From: Suillus spraguei
Lineage: Eukaryota; Basidiomycota; Agaricomycetes; Boletales; Suillaceae
DNA length: 64,000 bases
Reading direction: 5' to 3'
Assembly: GCA_016800925.1 (NCBI GenBank)
Contig: JABCPU010000015.1
Span: 1 to 64,000, forward strand
The notes under the pieces were generated by a model, which worked only from the letters and a program-made list of their open reading frames with translations, searched no databases and was not told where the DNA came from. Of this stretch, positions 47,634 to 58,643 are shown piece after piece (positions within the stretch are counted from its first letter, which is position 1; each line of letters starts with the position of its first letter). A program made the position numbers and the translations under genes.

Positions 47634-47953
47634 ACGGGATCCTGATTGGTGTTCCTTCCTCTGAATAACCTTGACGATCGAGTGTATCGAGTGTCATATA
47701 CGCGAATTTCAGAAGAGGCAGCAGTCGTACCTGCAGTCAACTTGCGAGAGAAGATGGCGGCAGTGGCTATGTACCGAAGGATCTGTGGACACTGAGAGGT
47801 TTGGATGGTGTTGAGTCAAGTGGGCGAGAGGAATGTGTGGAGGAAGTGTCCAACCCTGCAGGTAGTTAAACTTGAAGTAGACGGATAGAGACCTCGAATG
47901 AGCCACGTCCGCAAGTGAAGTTGCGTGAGCTGCAGGCTGCGGGCTCTGCAGAT
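47634..47953. repeat. Dispersed repeat, copy 1
   Basis: About 320 bp sharing most positions with 50718-51029 in the same orientation, beginning ACGGGATCCTGATTGGT and ending near GGGCTCTGCAGAT. No transposon ends were found. On the minus strand both copies can encode a similar short peptide ending in PIRIP before a stop, so it may be the remnant of a duplicated gene. Confidence 0.75.
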
Positions 47954-48120
47954 CCGGGAGGAAATTTTGTGCGTTGCTGCTGTTCTTGAAGAATCATTGA
48001 AGTATAGACTGGTGGGAGGCAAATTACAATGAAAATGAATGTATTAACCCTCACACACCAGCCATGGGCCGCCCTCCCTTGCTGGATCAAATTACGAAGG
48101 ACGTCACGGAGCTGTGCACG

Positions 48121-48697
48121 TTATCCATAGTGTGACCGTCCATCATGGTGTCCATAAGTACGCTCGTTCTGGCCAGTTTCATTGAGGACAACGAACTCTG
48201 AGTCATGGCCAACGAAGTCATTCTGAAGGCTATTTTTGAACTCCTCTCGACGGACATCGTCGCGTTCGCACGCAATCTTCTGGAGCATTTTTCGAGAAAG
48301 GCAAACTTCTTGATATTGCGAGATTAGGGGTGACGGTGATGTTGTGCTCGACTGCAAGTCAGGTGCAAAGTTCGTTGAGGTACAAATCTGATTCTTCAGC
48401 AAAGAGGTCTTCGACTGTTGTTATGAGCGCTCGTGTGATTATTCTCGTGCGGCCGACAAGTGGAGAAGGGGGCCTAGCAACAGTACCGAGTTCTTCAAAC
48501 ATGCTTCGCCAACAAAAGCAGCTGGCTCGAGAAACACCGAACACTTCACAGATATCTTCGACGTCCCAACGATGATCCCAGAGTGAGAGTGCACATTCTT
48601 TTAGATCATTATTTATTCGTCGGTTGACTATGGCGTATATGCAACAGCGAGAAGAACGCGAAGTGTCGTTTCCGATATCTGCTGGGCCCTTGGGCAT
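48121..48697 (-). pseudogene. Tc1/mariner-type transposase remnant
   Basis: N-terminal helix-turn-helix region of a fungal transposase: NDLKECALSLWDHRWDVEDI, then FGVSRASCFCWRSMFEE and PPSPLVGRTRIITRAL, and DLYLNELCT. The next codon is TGA where relatives have Trp. A second frame continues SRKMLQKIACERDDVRREEF and FVVLNETGQNERTY, in which the first catalytic Asp of the DDE triad is Asn. The element stops soon after, so it is truncated, shifted, interrupted by a stop and lacks a catalytic residue: clearly dead. No terminal inverted repeats were seen. Start taken at the Met at 48697. Confidence 0.75.
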
Positions 48698-48805
48698 CGT
48701 TTTCTGTAAGAGTGTCACGTGCAGTTTGATCTCAAACTACTACCATAAATGGGAAGGATGTTGATGATGTCATAGAGTCGGAAGCTAACACATAAAGACA
48801 TGCAC

Positions 48806-49697
48806 ATGTCTGTAACGACCACCATGCCATTCACCAATAGTACCCAAGAGTCGTTTACTGTGGGTTTCGAGCTAGAGCTTACTCTTACTCTAAAGCCGCG
48901 AGTTATCTCAAATGTCCCTGGAGTCCACGACGAGCTAGACAGCACCTCCACCGTGACGACGGGCACTTCCCTGGCGAACAACAAAGCCGATCCGTCAGTT
49001 CCTACAACGCTACCTGAACCACGGCAACAAATACGATCGTGCTGCCCCAGCTTACACACAATGGCATGTAGGACTGAATCATACGATAAGGGCTCGGGAC
49101 AATTACTGTATGTAATCTTCATGACACCATGGGCAAACTCAAATTTTGGCTGTTATAGACGGAGCGGAGATACAATCTCCGAAATGTTCAGCTTCCCGAT
49201 GGAGACACATCGTCAGGCACCTATTTCGGACTATAGACAAATTCTTTGAGTTCAAGATGAATCCCAGTTGTGGGACGCACGTGCACATTTCTGGTGGAGA
49301 CATCGATTGGTCCATTGCCAAACTACGGGCCATCGCAAAAGCCGTCATCACCTATGGCGGTCCCTGCCTTTCCCTTTTCCCCTCCCATTCCATTCGCCCC
49401 TTTTGCTGTCAATTGCGAACGGGGTCAACTGCTTGAAGATTTGTACCCCACAAGGATTTCATGAAGGCGCTTCCAACAGTTGATGACTCATCCCAGCGTG
49501 ATCTCATCGACTATATCTCACCAACTAGAAATGTTTCCTTCAATTTTCGATCCCTTCGCACACTAGAGGATCTCCGCGATACCATCGAGCTCCGTTTCTT
49601 TCCAGCTGCACAAAGTAACAAAGCGCTCGAAGATTATATCCTACTTGGCCTTGAGTTTATATCCACATCACCGCGGGTCAACGACATCGTCTACTGA
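48806..49697 (+). pseudogene. Amidoligase-like gene (PF12224 type), degraded
   Basis: The first frame has TVGFELELTLTLKP, the characteristic start of fungal putative amidoligases (glutamine-synthetase-like fold). A second frame has EIQSPKC and FRTIDKFFEFKMN leading to the SCGTHVHIS motif. A third has LIDYISPTRNVSFNFRSL and DTIELRFFP. These three family blocks are in the right order but in different frames. I found no in-phase intron joining them, and the segment between the first and second blocks is shorter than usual. Either a decayed copy or several consensus errors. In bacteria such enzymes form amide links on peptides; in fungi the role is unknown. Confidence 0.55.
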
Positions 49698-50717
49698 ACC
49701 CTAGAAATGCAAGATGCGACCCTGGAGATGCTAGAATCGTTTTTGACTCAACACCCTGGCGAAGCCAGGAGTGGGACTCGATCTCGTGACGCTGTACAAC
49801 ACAGAATCCTACGACGCAGGGAGTGCACGAATCCAATTAGCAGAGGAACAGGCGCAGAAACGTCTCGCAAAAATAGACGCCAAGGATGTGCACCGCAGTA
49901 TATTCTTGGCTCAGGGAACGGAGATGGCATTGTGGGACGATATCATGGGTGAAGCTTTGTTCCAAGTATGTCCTCGATTAGTCGTCAGAAGCGCTAAGGC
50001 TCCGGCTGCGAGTTTTCGTGGGGGTGTGGGACCTGTTAAGATATGAACGTACTGAATGTTAGAGTTTGGTATACCCTTCGTCATCGTTCGCTGCTCGGAT
50101 AGTCCTGACTACATATAAATACCTACATCGTAGACTGTCCTCTCCTTGTCGTCTCCCGCCATATCGTAGACACTAGAAACGGCGCCGTTCTCCAGCTCTA
50201 ACACTGAATATTAGATGTTCATTAGCGATTGTTATGCAATAGAGTGATAAGTCTGTGAAAATAAACGATGAAAATGGTGATACTGATGATAACGAGTGCG
50301 AGACAAGAACGAGACTGTGAGACTAGATCTAATTGCCTGCAGAAACGAGTGTACATGAGCTACTTTATACTCCGAAACGCTAAGGCTCCTCGGGTATTGA
50401 AAGGCCGAACAATTAGGTGAAAACAGAGGCAGAAGGGAGTGACGTTGAGCCTGGCAGGGTAGAGTAGAGAGGTGGTTGAAAGAGGGTACGGAAAATTGAG
50501 TGAGTGGCGCAGGAAAAGGGTATGGTATTTGACAGAGTTAACGAGAGTTTTGGTTGTTTTTGACAGATTTTTAGACAGCTAAGGAGGTGATGTTGACGAG
50601 AGACGGACTAAGGGCCAATATGCGAGGAGGGGATGACGGCGAACGACGACAGAGTTGAGCTGGGGCGATGGTGGCTGATGGTGGTCATAGAGCTCTTTCA
50701 GGAAGGTTGTAACGGTT
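49698..50717. other. Mostly non-coding; short ORF of unknown origin
   Basis: A frame at 49771-50046 (about 90 codons) contains a charged helical stretch (AEEQAQKRLAKIDAKDVHRS) and may be the 3' part of the amidoligase-like gene or of a neighbour. The rest is AT-rich or purine-biased spacer. Confidence 0.4.
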
Positions 50718-51029
50718 ACGGGATCCTGATTGGTATTCCTTCGTCTGAATGACCTTGACAATCTCGCGTATCGAGTGTCATACACGCGAGAAGCAGCAGT
50801 CGCACCTGCAGCCAGCTTGCGAGAGAGGATTGGGGCAGTGGCTGTGTACCGAAGGATCCGGGGACAAGAGGTCTCAATAGTGTTGAGTCAAGTAGGGGAG
50901 AGGCCCTTGAGGAGTGTCCGACCCTGCAGGTAGTCAAAGTACTTAGTAGATAAATATAGAGAAGTACTTGAATCATGAATGAGCCGTGTCCGTGAGCGTG
51001 AGGGCTGCAGCCTGCGGGCTCTGCAGATG
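50718..51029. repeat. Dispersed repeat, copy 2
   Basis: Second copy of the 47634-47953 unit in direct orientation, 3.1 kb away, with many substitutions and several small indels. Together the copies flank the transposase remnant and the amidoligase-like remnant. Confidence 0.75.
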
Positions 51030-51490
51030 GGCCATCAACAGTGTGTGCAGTTTGATATCTAGCCAGGTTGAGTATGTGAAGAATGAAGATGTTTGAAAAC
51101 CTGACCTAACGCGTGTGCCGGCCCGGCAGTTCTTAAGGAAAGGGCACCAGAGTGTATATCGCTCTCGCCATCGATGAACTCAAGAAGGGCCTCCAAGGCA
51201 GTAGTACACTAACCTCCATAATTATCGCGCTCATCGATTCTTTTCAGAAAACATATATAAAGGTTGATTCTTGGACAAGACCATCACGATTTTCCGGTAC
51301 ATCACAGAGGACGCTTTTGATACTCCAAGAATCATCCTGCCAAGGGATTGCTTAAGGGATTGCTTCTAGGTAGATCGGTCTCCAATGATGCCGACAGAGG
51401 CATGTTGGCAGGCGAAGTTCAAAGGTGAGTGCGGGTACAGATTCACCCACACTGTGCGGAACCCGATCCAGATCAAGTATGTTCTATATG
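51030..51490. other. Spacer
   Basis: No gene recognised; the short plus-strand frame at 51152-51355 (ALAIDELKKGLQGSS) could be the 5' end of the F-box-like remnant. Confidence 0.35.
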
Positions 51491-51722
51491 ACTGTCAGTC
51501 ATAACCCCGCTATAAACAGAACAAGTATCGCTGACCTGAGTATCAAAACCTGTCAGCGTAATTTCCTCGATATCGGAAAGTGGTGTCCAGCATACTAATT
51601 CCGGGTGCCAAACCATGAGATCAAGTCCAAAATGCCTGACAGGCACTGTGGAGGAGTCAACGAAGTCACTGAGCCGTATATTGGTGTCGTGTAGATGTTG
51701 GCCTTTGAAACGCAGTGTGAAG
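51491..51722 (-). repeat. Inverted-repeat arm of F-box/LRR-type sequence (left)
   Basis: On the minus strand this encodes FKGQHLHDTNIRLSDFVD and VRHFGLDLMVWHPE, nearly the same peptide as the plus-strand arm at 52053-52287. The two arms face each other across about 330 bp. Confidence 0.85.
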
Positions 51723-52695
51723 TGCACCTAGATAACCTCGCATTGGCCCTCAAAAATATGACCTGCCTCTCGACCCTCAAGCTTTACATTCCCAAAAGCG
51801 TGAATACTCATCCGTCCTTCAGTACTGTGACGCCAAGCTTCATGTTTTTCATTGCACCTATATCGTCGACCGTCAATTCCTCAGCTTTTTAAATAGACAG
51901 GACAGCATCCGTGACCTCGCTTTCACTGGGATGCCCGCGTCATCCGTCCATCCTGGCTACGAGGAGATGTTTCTTCCCACATCGCTGCCACATCTGACGG
52001 AAGTATCTGCCACATCTTGTTTCTTAAAAGACCTTGTACCTGGACGCCCAGTTCACACTGTGCGTTTCAAAGGCCAACATTTACACAGCACCAGAATACG
52101 GCTCAGTGACTTCGTTGACCCCTCTATGGTACCTGTCAGGCATTTGGGACTTGATCTCATGGCTTGGCACCCGGGACTAATATGGCGCGAACCACTTTTC
52201 GGGGATATCGAGAAAATTACGCTGACAGGTTTTGTCACTGAGGTCAGCAATACTCATTCTATTTATAGCAGAGTTATGACTGACAGCCGTATAGCGCCTA
52301 GTTGAACTGTATCGGGGAGTCTCTTGTTGGCACGACAGTGTTGTTCGAGTGCTAGCAGGCGCGCGGAGTTAAAAAGGCTCACGTTTTGGTTCGAGGGAAA
52401 ACGCGAAGACGCACATAGATGGGCTCAACTTCTCTTCCAGGTGTTCCATAATACACTGTCTCGTCTTGAGCATGTCTCATGTGTAGTTGCTGGACCAGAC
52501 GTCTCAACGTCATTCGACTTTTTACCAGATTGCCCCCCAATCTCGCATAAGGACAATCGAACTCGTGGCCATAGGGCTGCGAATGACGTTCGGGAGCTCA
52601 TGCCGATTCCTGTTCTTTGTTGTCAGAGTGAAGAAAACCTTTGTGATAAAGACACTCAGTTCTCCTTCTCACTCGCCTCTCTCCACTATGCTTGA
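51695..52695 (+). pseudogene. F-box/LRR-type protein remnant
   Basis: Plus-strand pieces of an agaricomycete F-box-associated LRR protein: LDNLALALKNMTCLSTLKLY, then SIRDLAFTGMPASSVHPGYE, LPHLTEVSA, RPVHTVRFKGQHLHSTRIRL, VRHLGLDLMAWHPGLIW and, in a further frame, RRAELKRLTFWFEGKRED. The pieces are collinear but separated by stops and frame changes, and no N-terminal F-box was found. The 5' part is interrupted by the inverted copy at 51491-51722. Such proteins form huge, rapidly decaying families. Confidence 0.6.
52053..52287 (+). repeat. Inverted-repeat arm of F-box/LRR-type sequence (right)
   Basis: Sense-strand arm corresponding to 51491-51722. The reading frame extends on both sides, so this is the donor copy and the left arm the inverted duplicate. 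Confidence 0.85.
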
Positions 52696-53256
52696 TGTGT
52701 CCATAATTCTGGTAGCCTGTTTCATATGATATAAAGCTTCGTATTCCTGTTATTCATCATGTACAAGGACTTTCTATCAAACAAATGTGTGAGGTTTTCA
52801 GCATCCGAAAATTCCTCGTATACCAAACTCTACAGCTCTATGACACACTCGCTGATGTTACCAACTCAGATTCACGCAAACTAGGCCGTCGGTGCAGTCT
52901 CAATCATGAGGACATTGTAGACTATAAACTTTTATGCGGCATTTTCTTCCCTTATTGGGTCCCGGTCCCAATAATTCGTGGTACGACATCACCTGTATGC
53001 TTGAGTATCTTTCTCGGTCAATTACACTCGCTATCCGCCATCCTGACTCCCAGCTGTTCACTGACTTGTGGTGCAATAGCGCCTATATGCTTGAGTATTT
53101 TTCTCCTTTGAATACACTCGGTATCTGTCAGGCCAACTGCCATCTGTTCGCTGACTTGGTCTAATACCCCCCTGGTTAGCTTACAGTCTCCTCTACCAGC
53201 ATTGCAATGCGGAAATATTTCAGCACCATCGAAGGTAGAGCTGCTCTCACCAGGTG
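52696..53256. other. Spacer left of the retrotransposon
   Basis: Short frames at 52785-53164 contain two similar stretches (TCMLEYLSRSITL and AYMLEYFSPLNTL), suggesting a decayed local repeat. No gene recognised. Confidence 0.4.
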
Positions 53257-53261
53257 TTCAG
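53257..53261. repeat. Target-site duplication TTCAG (left)
   Basis: The five bases directly before the 5' LTR are identical to the five after the 3' LTR (58979-58983). Confidence 0.93.
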
Positions 53262-53596
53262 TGTTGGAGCTGGGGTTTCAGTCTTGGACTGATTAACATT
53301 GCTTTAGGCTATCGTTCAACCTCGCCACTTCGTATCACATGTGTCACGCTTGACGCCGCATGGTCACTGACTTCTCCGGCTCTTTGAGCCCCGTATCTTG
53401 TAGCATTCAAATACCTTGTCTTCTTGCTCCCTGCGTCCCTCAGTCGTTGTTCACCAACACTGAGGTACGCGTCTCACTTGTCTTGTTGTTTGTTTCACAC
53501 TTACTTAGAGTTACCTTAGTGTTGTGCTTTCCAACAGGTACTTAGATTGTGAATACAGTCGTTGTTCACCAACACTGAGCGTTGTGCTTTCCAACA
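53262..53596 (+). repeat. 5' LTR
   Basis: 335 bp. It contains internal duplications: GTCGTTGTTCACCAACACTG and GTTGTGCTTTCCAACA each occur twice. Confidence 0.96.
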
Positions 53597-53610
53597 GGTT
53601 ATGAGCCCCG
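53597..53610 (+). other. Primer binding site, initiator tRNA-Met anticodon arm
   Basis: Directly after the LTR, GGTTATGAGCCCCG is complementary to the anticodon arm of initiator tRNA-Met (CAU anticodon within GGCUCAUAACC), not to a tRNA 3' end. Drosophila copia is primed the same way by a cleaved 5' half of the initiator tRNA. Confidence 0.75.
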
Positions 53611-53709
53611 TGTCCTAAACGGCACAGGAACTGGAAGTACTACAAACTCCCTCTACTTGGAGCGACTCAAATCCTTAGTTCACCTCCTTCTCTGACGCGT
53701 TGCCCAATA

Positions 53710-53913
53710 ATGGGAAAATACGACCACATCCCAGAGTTGACTGGAGCGGTGTCACGAATTCCAAATACAAATCATTACTCTTTCCTCAATTTCCCTAAAG
53801 CGTCTAAACCCAGCGCTAAGACAAACACAAACTCCATTGAAATCCCTATAACCGCTTCTATAACCGAACTTCATGATGAAGATGAAGAGATCTTTTATGA
53901 TGCTATCGGATAA
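53710..53913 (+). other. Leader ORF that may carry the Gag N-terminus
   Basis: Begins MGKYDHIPELTGA, which resembles the start of copia Gag proteins. The main frame opens only at 54224 with DNYIPWETQAQL, which normally follows directly. A spliced join is possible but the phases I tested do not match. Confidence 0.35.
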
Positions 53914-54223
53914 GATAAGATAAGATAGTGTCACGTGATCTTAGAACCTTCTAGAATATGATGTCATAACAATGTCACAATCATCACATCGTACGATTCT
54001 CATTTCTATTTTATGATTGGCTAGTAGTTTCAAACTCAGTTTATATCTCAGTTTCAATATGTGTATATAGTTAGCTAGTTTCGCTGTAGTAGTTCTTTAG
54101 TTCAAACCTCTTGTATCTACATCTGTAGCAATCCAAGACGTCCTTGCTCTTCTCTTCTTCTGTGATAACCTTAGTTCAAGTCCTAGTCTCTGCCCTAGTG
54201 TTAATTCGTTTTGTGGGTTGTGA

Positions 54224-57200
54224 CAAGCGGATAACTACATTCCCTGGGAGACGCAGGCGCAGCTCGTCTTAACGAACGATGACCTCTGGTGTCACGTAAC
54301 TGAAAATGCAAATCCGGGCGACATTCTTGGAGCGGCTCTGTACTTGCCTGTCGCAGCTACTCCAGCTACTCCCACTGATGCCGAGAAGGCAGCTATGCGA
54401 GCCTGGCTTATCAACGACTCTAAGGCAAAGACAATCATCCTTTGTAAACTCGCACCTAGCATTCATCTCCTCATTCCTCGGAACACTTCCGTTACAGCGC
54501 GTGAAGCTTGGAAAATCCTCAAGGACCACTTCCATCGTAATGACGTGAGTTCTCAATTTGTCATTCGAAGACGCATCCAGGCACTTCGTATGAAAGACGC
54601 ACATGATGCAAACAACTACGTCGGTCAGCACATCAGCTGCCGTGATCGCCTTATAGGCATGAGTGCTTCCTATTCTGATGAGGAAGCAGTGTTCAATATC
54701 CTAACTGGGCTGCCTTCGTCTTCTACGTGGCAACTATTCCGCACGCAGCTTGAACAGCGCATGCATGACAGCTTCTCTGCTACAGTCGTCAGTTCAGCGC
54801 TCACTGGCACTGGAAACCCCATTGCTGCTTCGTTCCAGATGAACGCACTCACGTTCGAAAGCTGCACGGCACGCATCACCGCAGAAGCTTCGCGCATGGT
54901 CAACATCCTTCCTGCAAACGTGTCTGGTCCAGGATCCGAATATGCCAACTCCACGTCCACCACAACCTCCTCTAATGTCAACTCTATCACCGGGCTAAGG
55001 AAGCACAAGAACAATCCTCAAGGAGTCTTTTGCCTCACGACCGGATGTGGGCGTGGGGATCACGATAAGGAGCACTGCTATCGTGAGGGGGGAGGCATGG
55101 CAGGACAAGCGCCCTGGCAGCAGAAGAAGAAGAAGGAGACCACGGCTGTTGCATCCAGCACACCTCCCATTCCCGCAATGTCAACGCCTGCTTCAACACC
55201 TACCATCGCTGCACAAGCCACCCACACACGCGATCTATCGTGTGCAAACATCGAAGAGCTGCCTAATGAGGTCTCCGACAACGGCATCTCAGCAATTGCC
55301 CACGCACTGTCCACCATTCTCGACTCTGGCACCACCAGCACGCTCATTGGTGATCACACCATGTTCTGGACCTACTCTACCCAGGATCCCATCGTCGTGA
55401 AGACAGCAAATCACGGCTCGCTTCACACATTAGGACGAGGCGATTGTGTCGCCTGGCTTAAGATTGGAGGTACTCGCCATCGAGTAAGGTTCTCAAACTG
55501 TCTTCATGCGCCTGGTGCCATGTTGAACCTTCTCTCAGTCGGATGGATGCTGTCAAAAGGGTGGGAATGCAATTTTCGAGGTGACCCTGCACGTTGTGAA
55601 CTTGTGTACAAGGGAACATCTCTTGGCTCAGTTGCCATGTCTGGGCGTCTTTTCTATGTTGATCTCGAGTTCATTCCTCCTCCTCAGTCAACACCTCTAC
55701 CCTTGGAGCCGTCCGAAGTATCTGCGTTTGCACGCGTTCCACTAACTTATGATATTTGGCATGCTCGCATGGGTCACACTGGCGGAGAGTCTGTCAAATG
55801 TCTTCCCCATATTGCTCATGGTGTTACCATAGACTCGAGCGTCGCTATGTCACGCTGTGAATCTTGCATCATCGGCAAGCATCCACGGCAGCCTCATCCC
55901 ACATCGCAGTCTCCTCCCGCCTCTCGTTTCCTGGAGCTCATTCATTCTGATCTGTGCAGTCCCATTCCAGTCATAACGCCTCACCACAAGCGATACTTCA
56001 TCATATTTCTGGATGATCATACCGGCATTCTCGCACTGGAACTCCTGGCAACAAAAGACCAAGCTTTAGAGGCTTGGAAGAATGTTCGTGCGCGGTGGGA
56101 GACTCGGTCAGGTCTGCGTGTTATCGCCTTTCACTCTGATAATGGCGGAGAGTTCTTGAATGACGCGTTCACTGCAGAACTCAAGGCAGCTGGTATTGAA
56201 CGACAGCTCTCTGCACCATATGCACACCAACAAAATGGGAGGGCAGAGCAAGTGCTTCGCACGATTGAAGGACAGATGTACACGATGTTAAACTATGCGA
56301 GGCTCCCACGGAATCTATGGGGAGAAGCAGCCCTCACAGCTGCGTATTTGTTCAATCGCACTGAATCTCGCGCGCTCCCTGCAGGAAAAACACCCTATGA
56401 AATGCTCCACAAAGTTAAGCCCGATCTCTCACACATTCGTGTCTTTGGTGCACGATGCTTCGCACGTATACCCTCTGAACTCCAGGAGAAGTTGGGCCCC
56501 AGATCCCGTGAGGCTATATTCATGGGTTACGCACCAGATGGTCGAGCATGGCGCTGTCGTGACACGGCGACTGGTAGTTTCTTTAACTCCAGGGATGTCA
56601 TATTTGATGAAACGTTTTCCGGTCGTCCGTTCCCAGCAATCAGTGATGATTCAGACGAGGAAGATGACACACAGGCTCCTACATCAGCACCTGCTCGTCC
56701 CCCAACACCCACAATTCCCTCTTCATCCTCTGCGCCTGCACCCTTACCAGAAGCTCATCGTTCAGAACGAGCACGCATTCCTACAGCGCGTGGACAGGTC
56801 TTCCAGGAGCAGTTAGCGTCGGATCGTGAACGCTTGGCTCGTCAGCGTGAACTGCATCAAGCACGCATTCAGGGGGTGCCTCTTGAGGGGGTGAATGCTT
56901 TGCCTGACACTCCACCAGAAGCCACTAATGATCCAGACGCCATTGTCCCAGACGAGGATGAAGTGGGCTATCCCTGTGTTCTCGCCAACCTCATCGCCAC
57001 CGAATTTGCCTGTGTCACCATACGCAGCGATGCTCGTCGGAATCCTCTCACTGCGGACTACAATATGAAGATCCCACCTTCCACCTTCGACGAGGCAATG
57101 CAACGTTCGGACGTGAACGAATGGCTCAGTGCCATGCGCAAGGAGATTAACCTAATGTCGGAGATGAACGTGTATGAGTTGGTGAAGCTTCCAGAGGGGC

Positions 57201-58636
57201 GCAGGGCGATAGGATGTAGATGGGTTCTTGAGTTCAAGGAGGATGCAAAAGGTGGGCCTGTGTACAAAGCTCGTCTCGTCGCGCAGGGGTTCTCGCAGGT
57301 GCCAGGCATCGACTTTGGGAAGACATTCGCACCTGTCGCACGCCCATCATCCATTCGACTCCTTTCCGCACATGCAGCAGCCCACAATTGGGAGATTGAC
57401 AGCTTCGACGCAAAACGTGCCTTCTTGTGGGGCAAGCTGCGCGAAGATGTGTACATGCGCCAGCCGCCAGGCTTCGAGAACGGGGAAAGCTTGGTATGCC
57501 ATCTTCTGTCTTCGCTCTACGGACTGAAACAGGCTGCATACGACTGGTATGAACTCCTGCGTGCAGTGCTCATTCACCTGGGTTTCCTGCGTTGCGAGGC
57601 AGACTATGCTGTCTTCGTGTACGACCACGTCAACAGTGAGGGGGTGCACGTCATCTGCATCATTGCATGGCATGTCGATGACGGCCTTGCGGGCTGCAAC
57701 AATCGCAAGTTCCTCGACTGGATCAAGGGTCGCATCGCAGATCGCTTCGGTATCGCAGACTTAGGGCCAGTTGTCAAGCATTTGGGCGTCCAATATGTTC
57801 GTTCATGCACTACTCGAGAGTTATGGATGCATCAGCAGGAGTACATAGTCTACCTACTCGAAGAGCATGGGCTTCGCCAATGCAATCCTGTATCACTCCC
57901 CATGGACCCCGCTCTTCCTTTTGGACGAGACACAGACACCCACCCTCACATCAACAATCTTCCAACCGAATATCGCAAACTCGTCGGGGAATTGCTCTAC
58001 CTCGCAATGTACACTCGCCCTGACATTGCCCTCGCTGTTATGAAACTGTCTCAGCATAATTCCTCCCCCGAGCTCCGTCACTACGCTGCTGCAAAACGCA
58101 TCCTTCGCTATCTCTCTGGTACCTTGTCCTACCGCGTACACTACGGAGAAAAGAATGCAGACACCACCATTCATGGCTTCAGCGATGCCGATTGGGCCAC
58201 GTGCCCAGAAGACCGCATCTCCATCACCGGGTACGTCTGGTACTACCATGGGGGTCCTGTTTCGCACGCGGCGAAGAAGCAGAGCACTCAGGCATTGTCG
58301 TTGGTGGAGTCAGAGTATATGGCACTGACAGGAGCAATCCAGGACGGCCTATGGATTAAATCATTCTGCGAATGCTTGAATATCGTGTTCACCCTGCCTC
58401 TCAAACTTTATGCTGATAACACAGGCGCCATCGCGTTGTCGACAGAGGCTGCCAACCACACTCGCACGAAACACATAGATCTACGCTATCATTTCATACG
58501 CAAACATATCGAAGCCGGCACCTTCTTACCCATCTGGGTCTCTACACATTGCAACAGTGCCGACATCTTCACCAAGGTTCTTCCGCGTCCTACATTCATT
58601 GCGCATCGTGCAGGACTCTCACTTGTGGCGGGTTGA
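54224..58636 (+). CDS. Copia Gag-Pol polyprotein
   Basis: One open frame of 1,470 codons after a TGA at 54221; the first in-frame ATG is at 54395, so the true start is unresolved. Order of domains: Gag (UBN2-like, KILCK-type region), a zinc knuckle of form C-x4-C-x4-H-x4-C (about 55030-55075), protease with ILDSGTTS, gag-pre-integrase HH...CC (IWHARMGHTGG, CESCIIGK), integrase with IHSDLCSP, FHSDNGGEF and the Glu of NGRAEQ as catalytic triad, reverse transcriptase with FDAKRAFLWG and WHVDDGLAG, and RNase H with GFSDADWA, LVESEYMAL and LYADNTGA. Family-typical in length and content; all catalytic residues inspected are present. Confidence 0.95.
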   Translation, partial: QADNYIPWETQAQLVLTNDDLWCHVTENANPGDILGAALYLPVAATPATPTDAEKAAMRAWLINDSKAKTIILCKLAPSIHLLIPRNTSVTAREAWKILKDHFHRNDVSSQFVIRRRIQALRMKDAHDANNYVGQHISCRDRLIGMSASYSDEEAVFNILTGLPSSSTWQLFRTQLEQRMHDSFSATVVSSALTGTGNPIAASFQMNALTFESCTARITAEASRMVNILPANVSGPGSEYANSTSTTTSSNVNSITGLRKHKNNPQGVFCLTTGCGRGDHDKEHCYREGGGMAGQAPWQQKKKKETTAVASSTPPIPAMSTPASTPTIAAQATHTRDLSCANIEELPNEVSDNGISAIAHALSTILDSGTTSTLIGDHTMFWTYSTQDPIVVKTANHGSLHTLGRGDCVAWLKIGGTRHRVRFSNCLHAPGAMLNLLSVGWMLSKGWECNFRGDPARCELVYKGTSLGSVAMSGRLFYVDLEFIPPPQSTPLPLEPSEVSAFARVPLTYDIWHARMGHTGGESVKCLPHIAHGVTIDSSVAMSRCESCIIGKHPRQPHPTSQSPPASRFLELIHSDLCSPIPVITPHHKRYFIIFLDDHTGILALELLATKDQALEAWKNVRARWETRSGLRVIAFHSDNGGEFLNDAFTAELKAAGIERQLSAPYAHQQNGRAEQVLRTIEGQMYTMLNYARLPRNLWGEAALTAAYLFNRTESRALPAGKTPYEMLHKVKPDLSHIRVFGARCFARIPSELQEKLGPRSREAIFMGYAPDGRAWRCRDTATGSFFNSRDVIFDETFSGRPFPAISDDSDEEDDTQAPTSAPARPPTPTIPSSSSAPAPLPEAHRSERARIPTARGQVFQEQLASDRERLARQRELHQARIQGVPLEGVNALPDTPPEATNDPDAIVPDEDEVGYPCVLANLIATEFACVTIRSDARRNPLTADYNMKIPPSTFDEAMQRSDVNEWLSAMRKEINLMSEMNVYELVKLPEGRRAIGCRWVLEFKEDAKGGPVYKARLVAQGFSQVPGIDFGKTFAPVARPSSIRLLSAHAAAHNWEIDSFDAKRAFLWGKLREDVYMRQPPGFENGESLVCHLLSSLYGLKQAAYDWYELLRAVLIHLGFLRCEADYAVFVYDHVNSEGVHVICIIAWHVDDGLAGCNNRKFLDWIKGRIADRFGIADLGPVVKHLGVQYVRSCTTRELWMHQQEYIVYLLEEHGLRQCNPVSLPMDPALPFGRDTDTHPHINNLPTEYRKLVGELLYLAMYTRPDIALAVMKLSQHNSSPELRHYAAAKRILRYLSGTLSYRVHYGEKNADTTIHGFSDADWATCPEDRISITGYVWYYHGGPVSHAAKKQSTQALSLVESEYMALTGAIQDGLWIKSFCECLNIVFTLPLKLYADNTGAIALSTEAANHTRTKHIDLRYHFIRKHIEAGTFLPIWVSTHCNSADIFTKVLPRPTFIAHRAGLSLVAG

Positions 58637-58643
58637 GGGGGTG

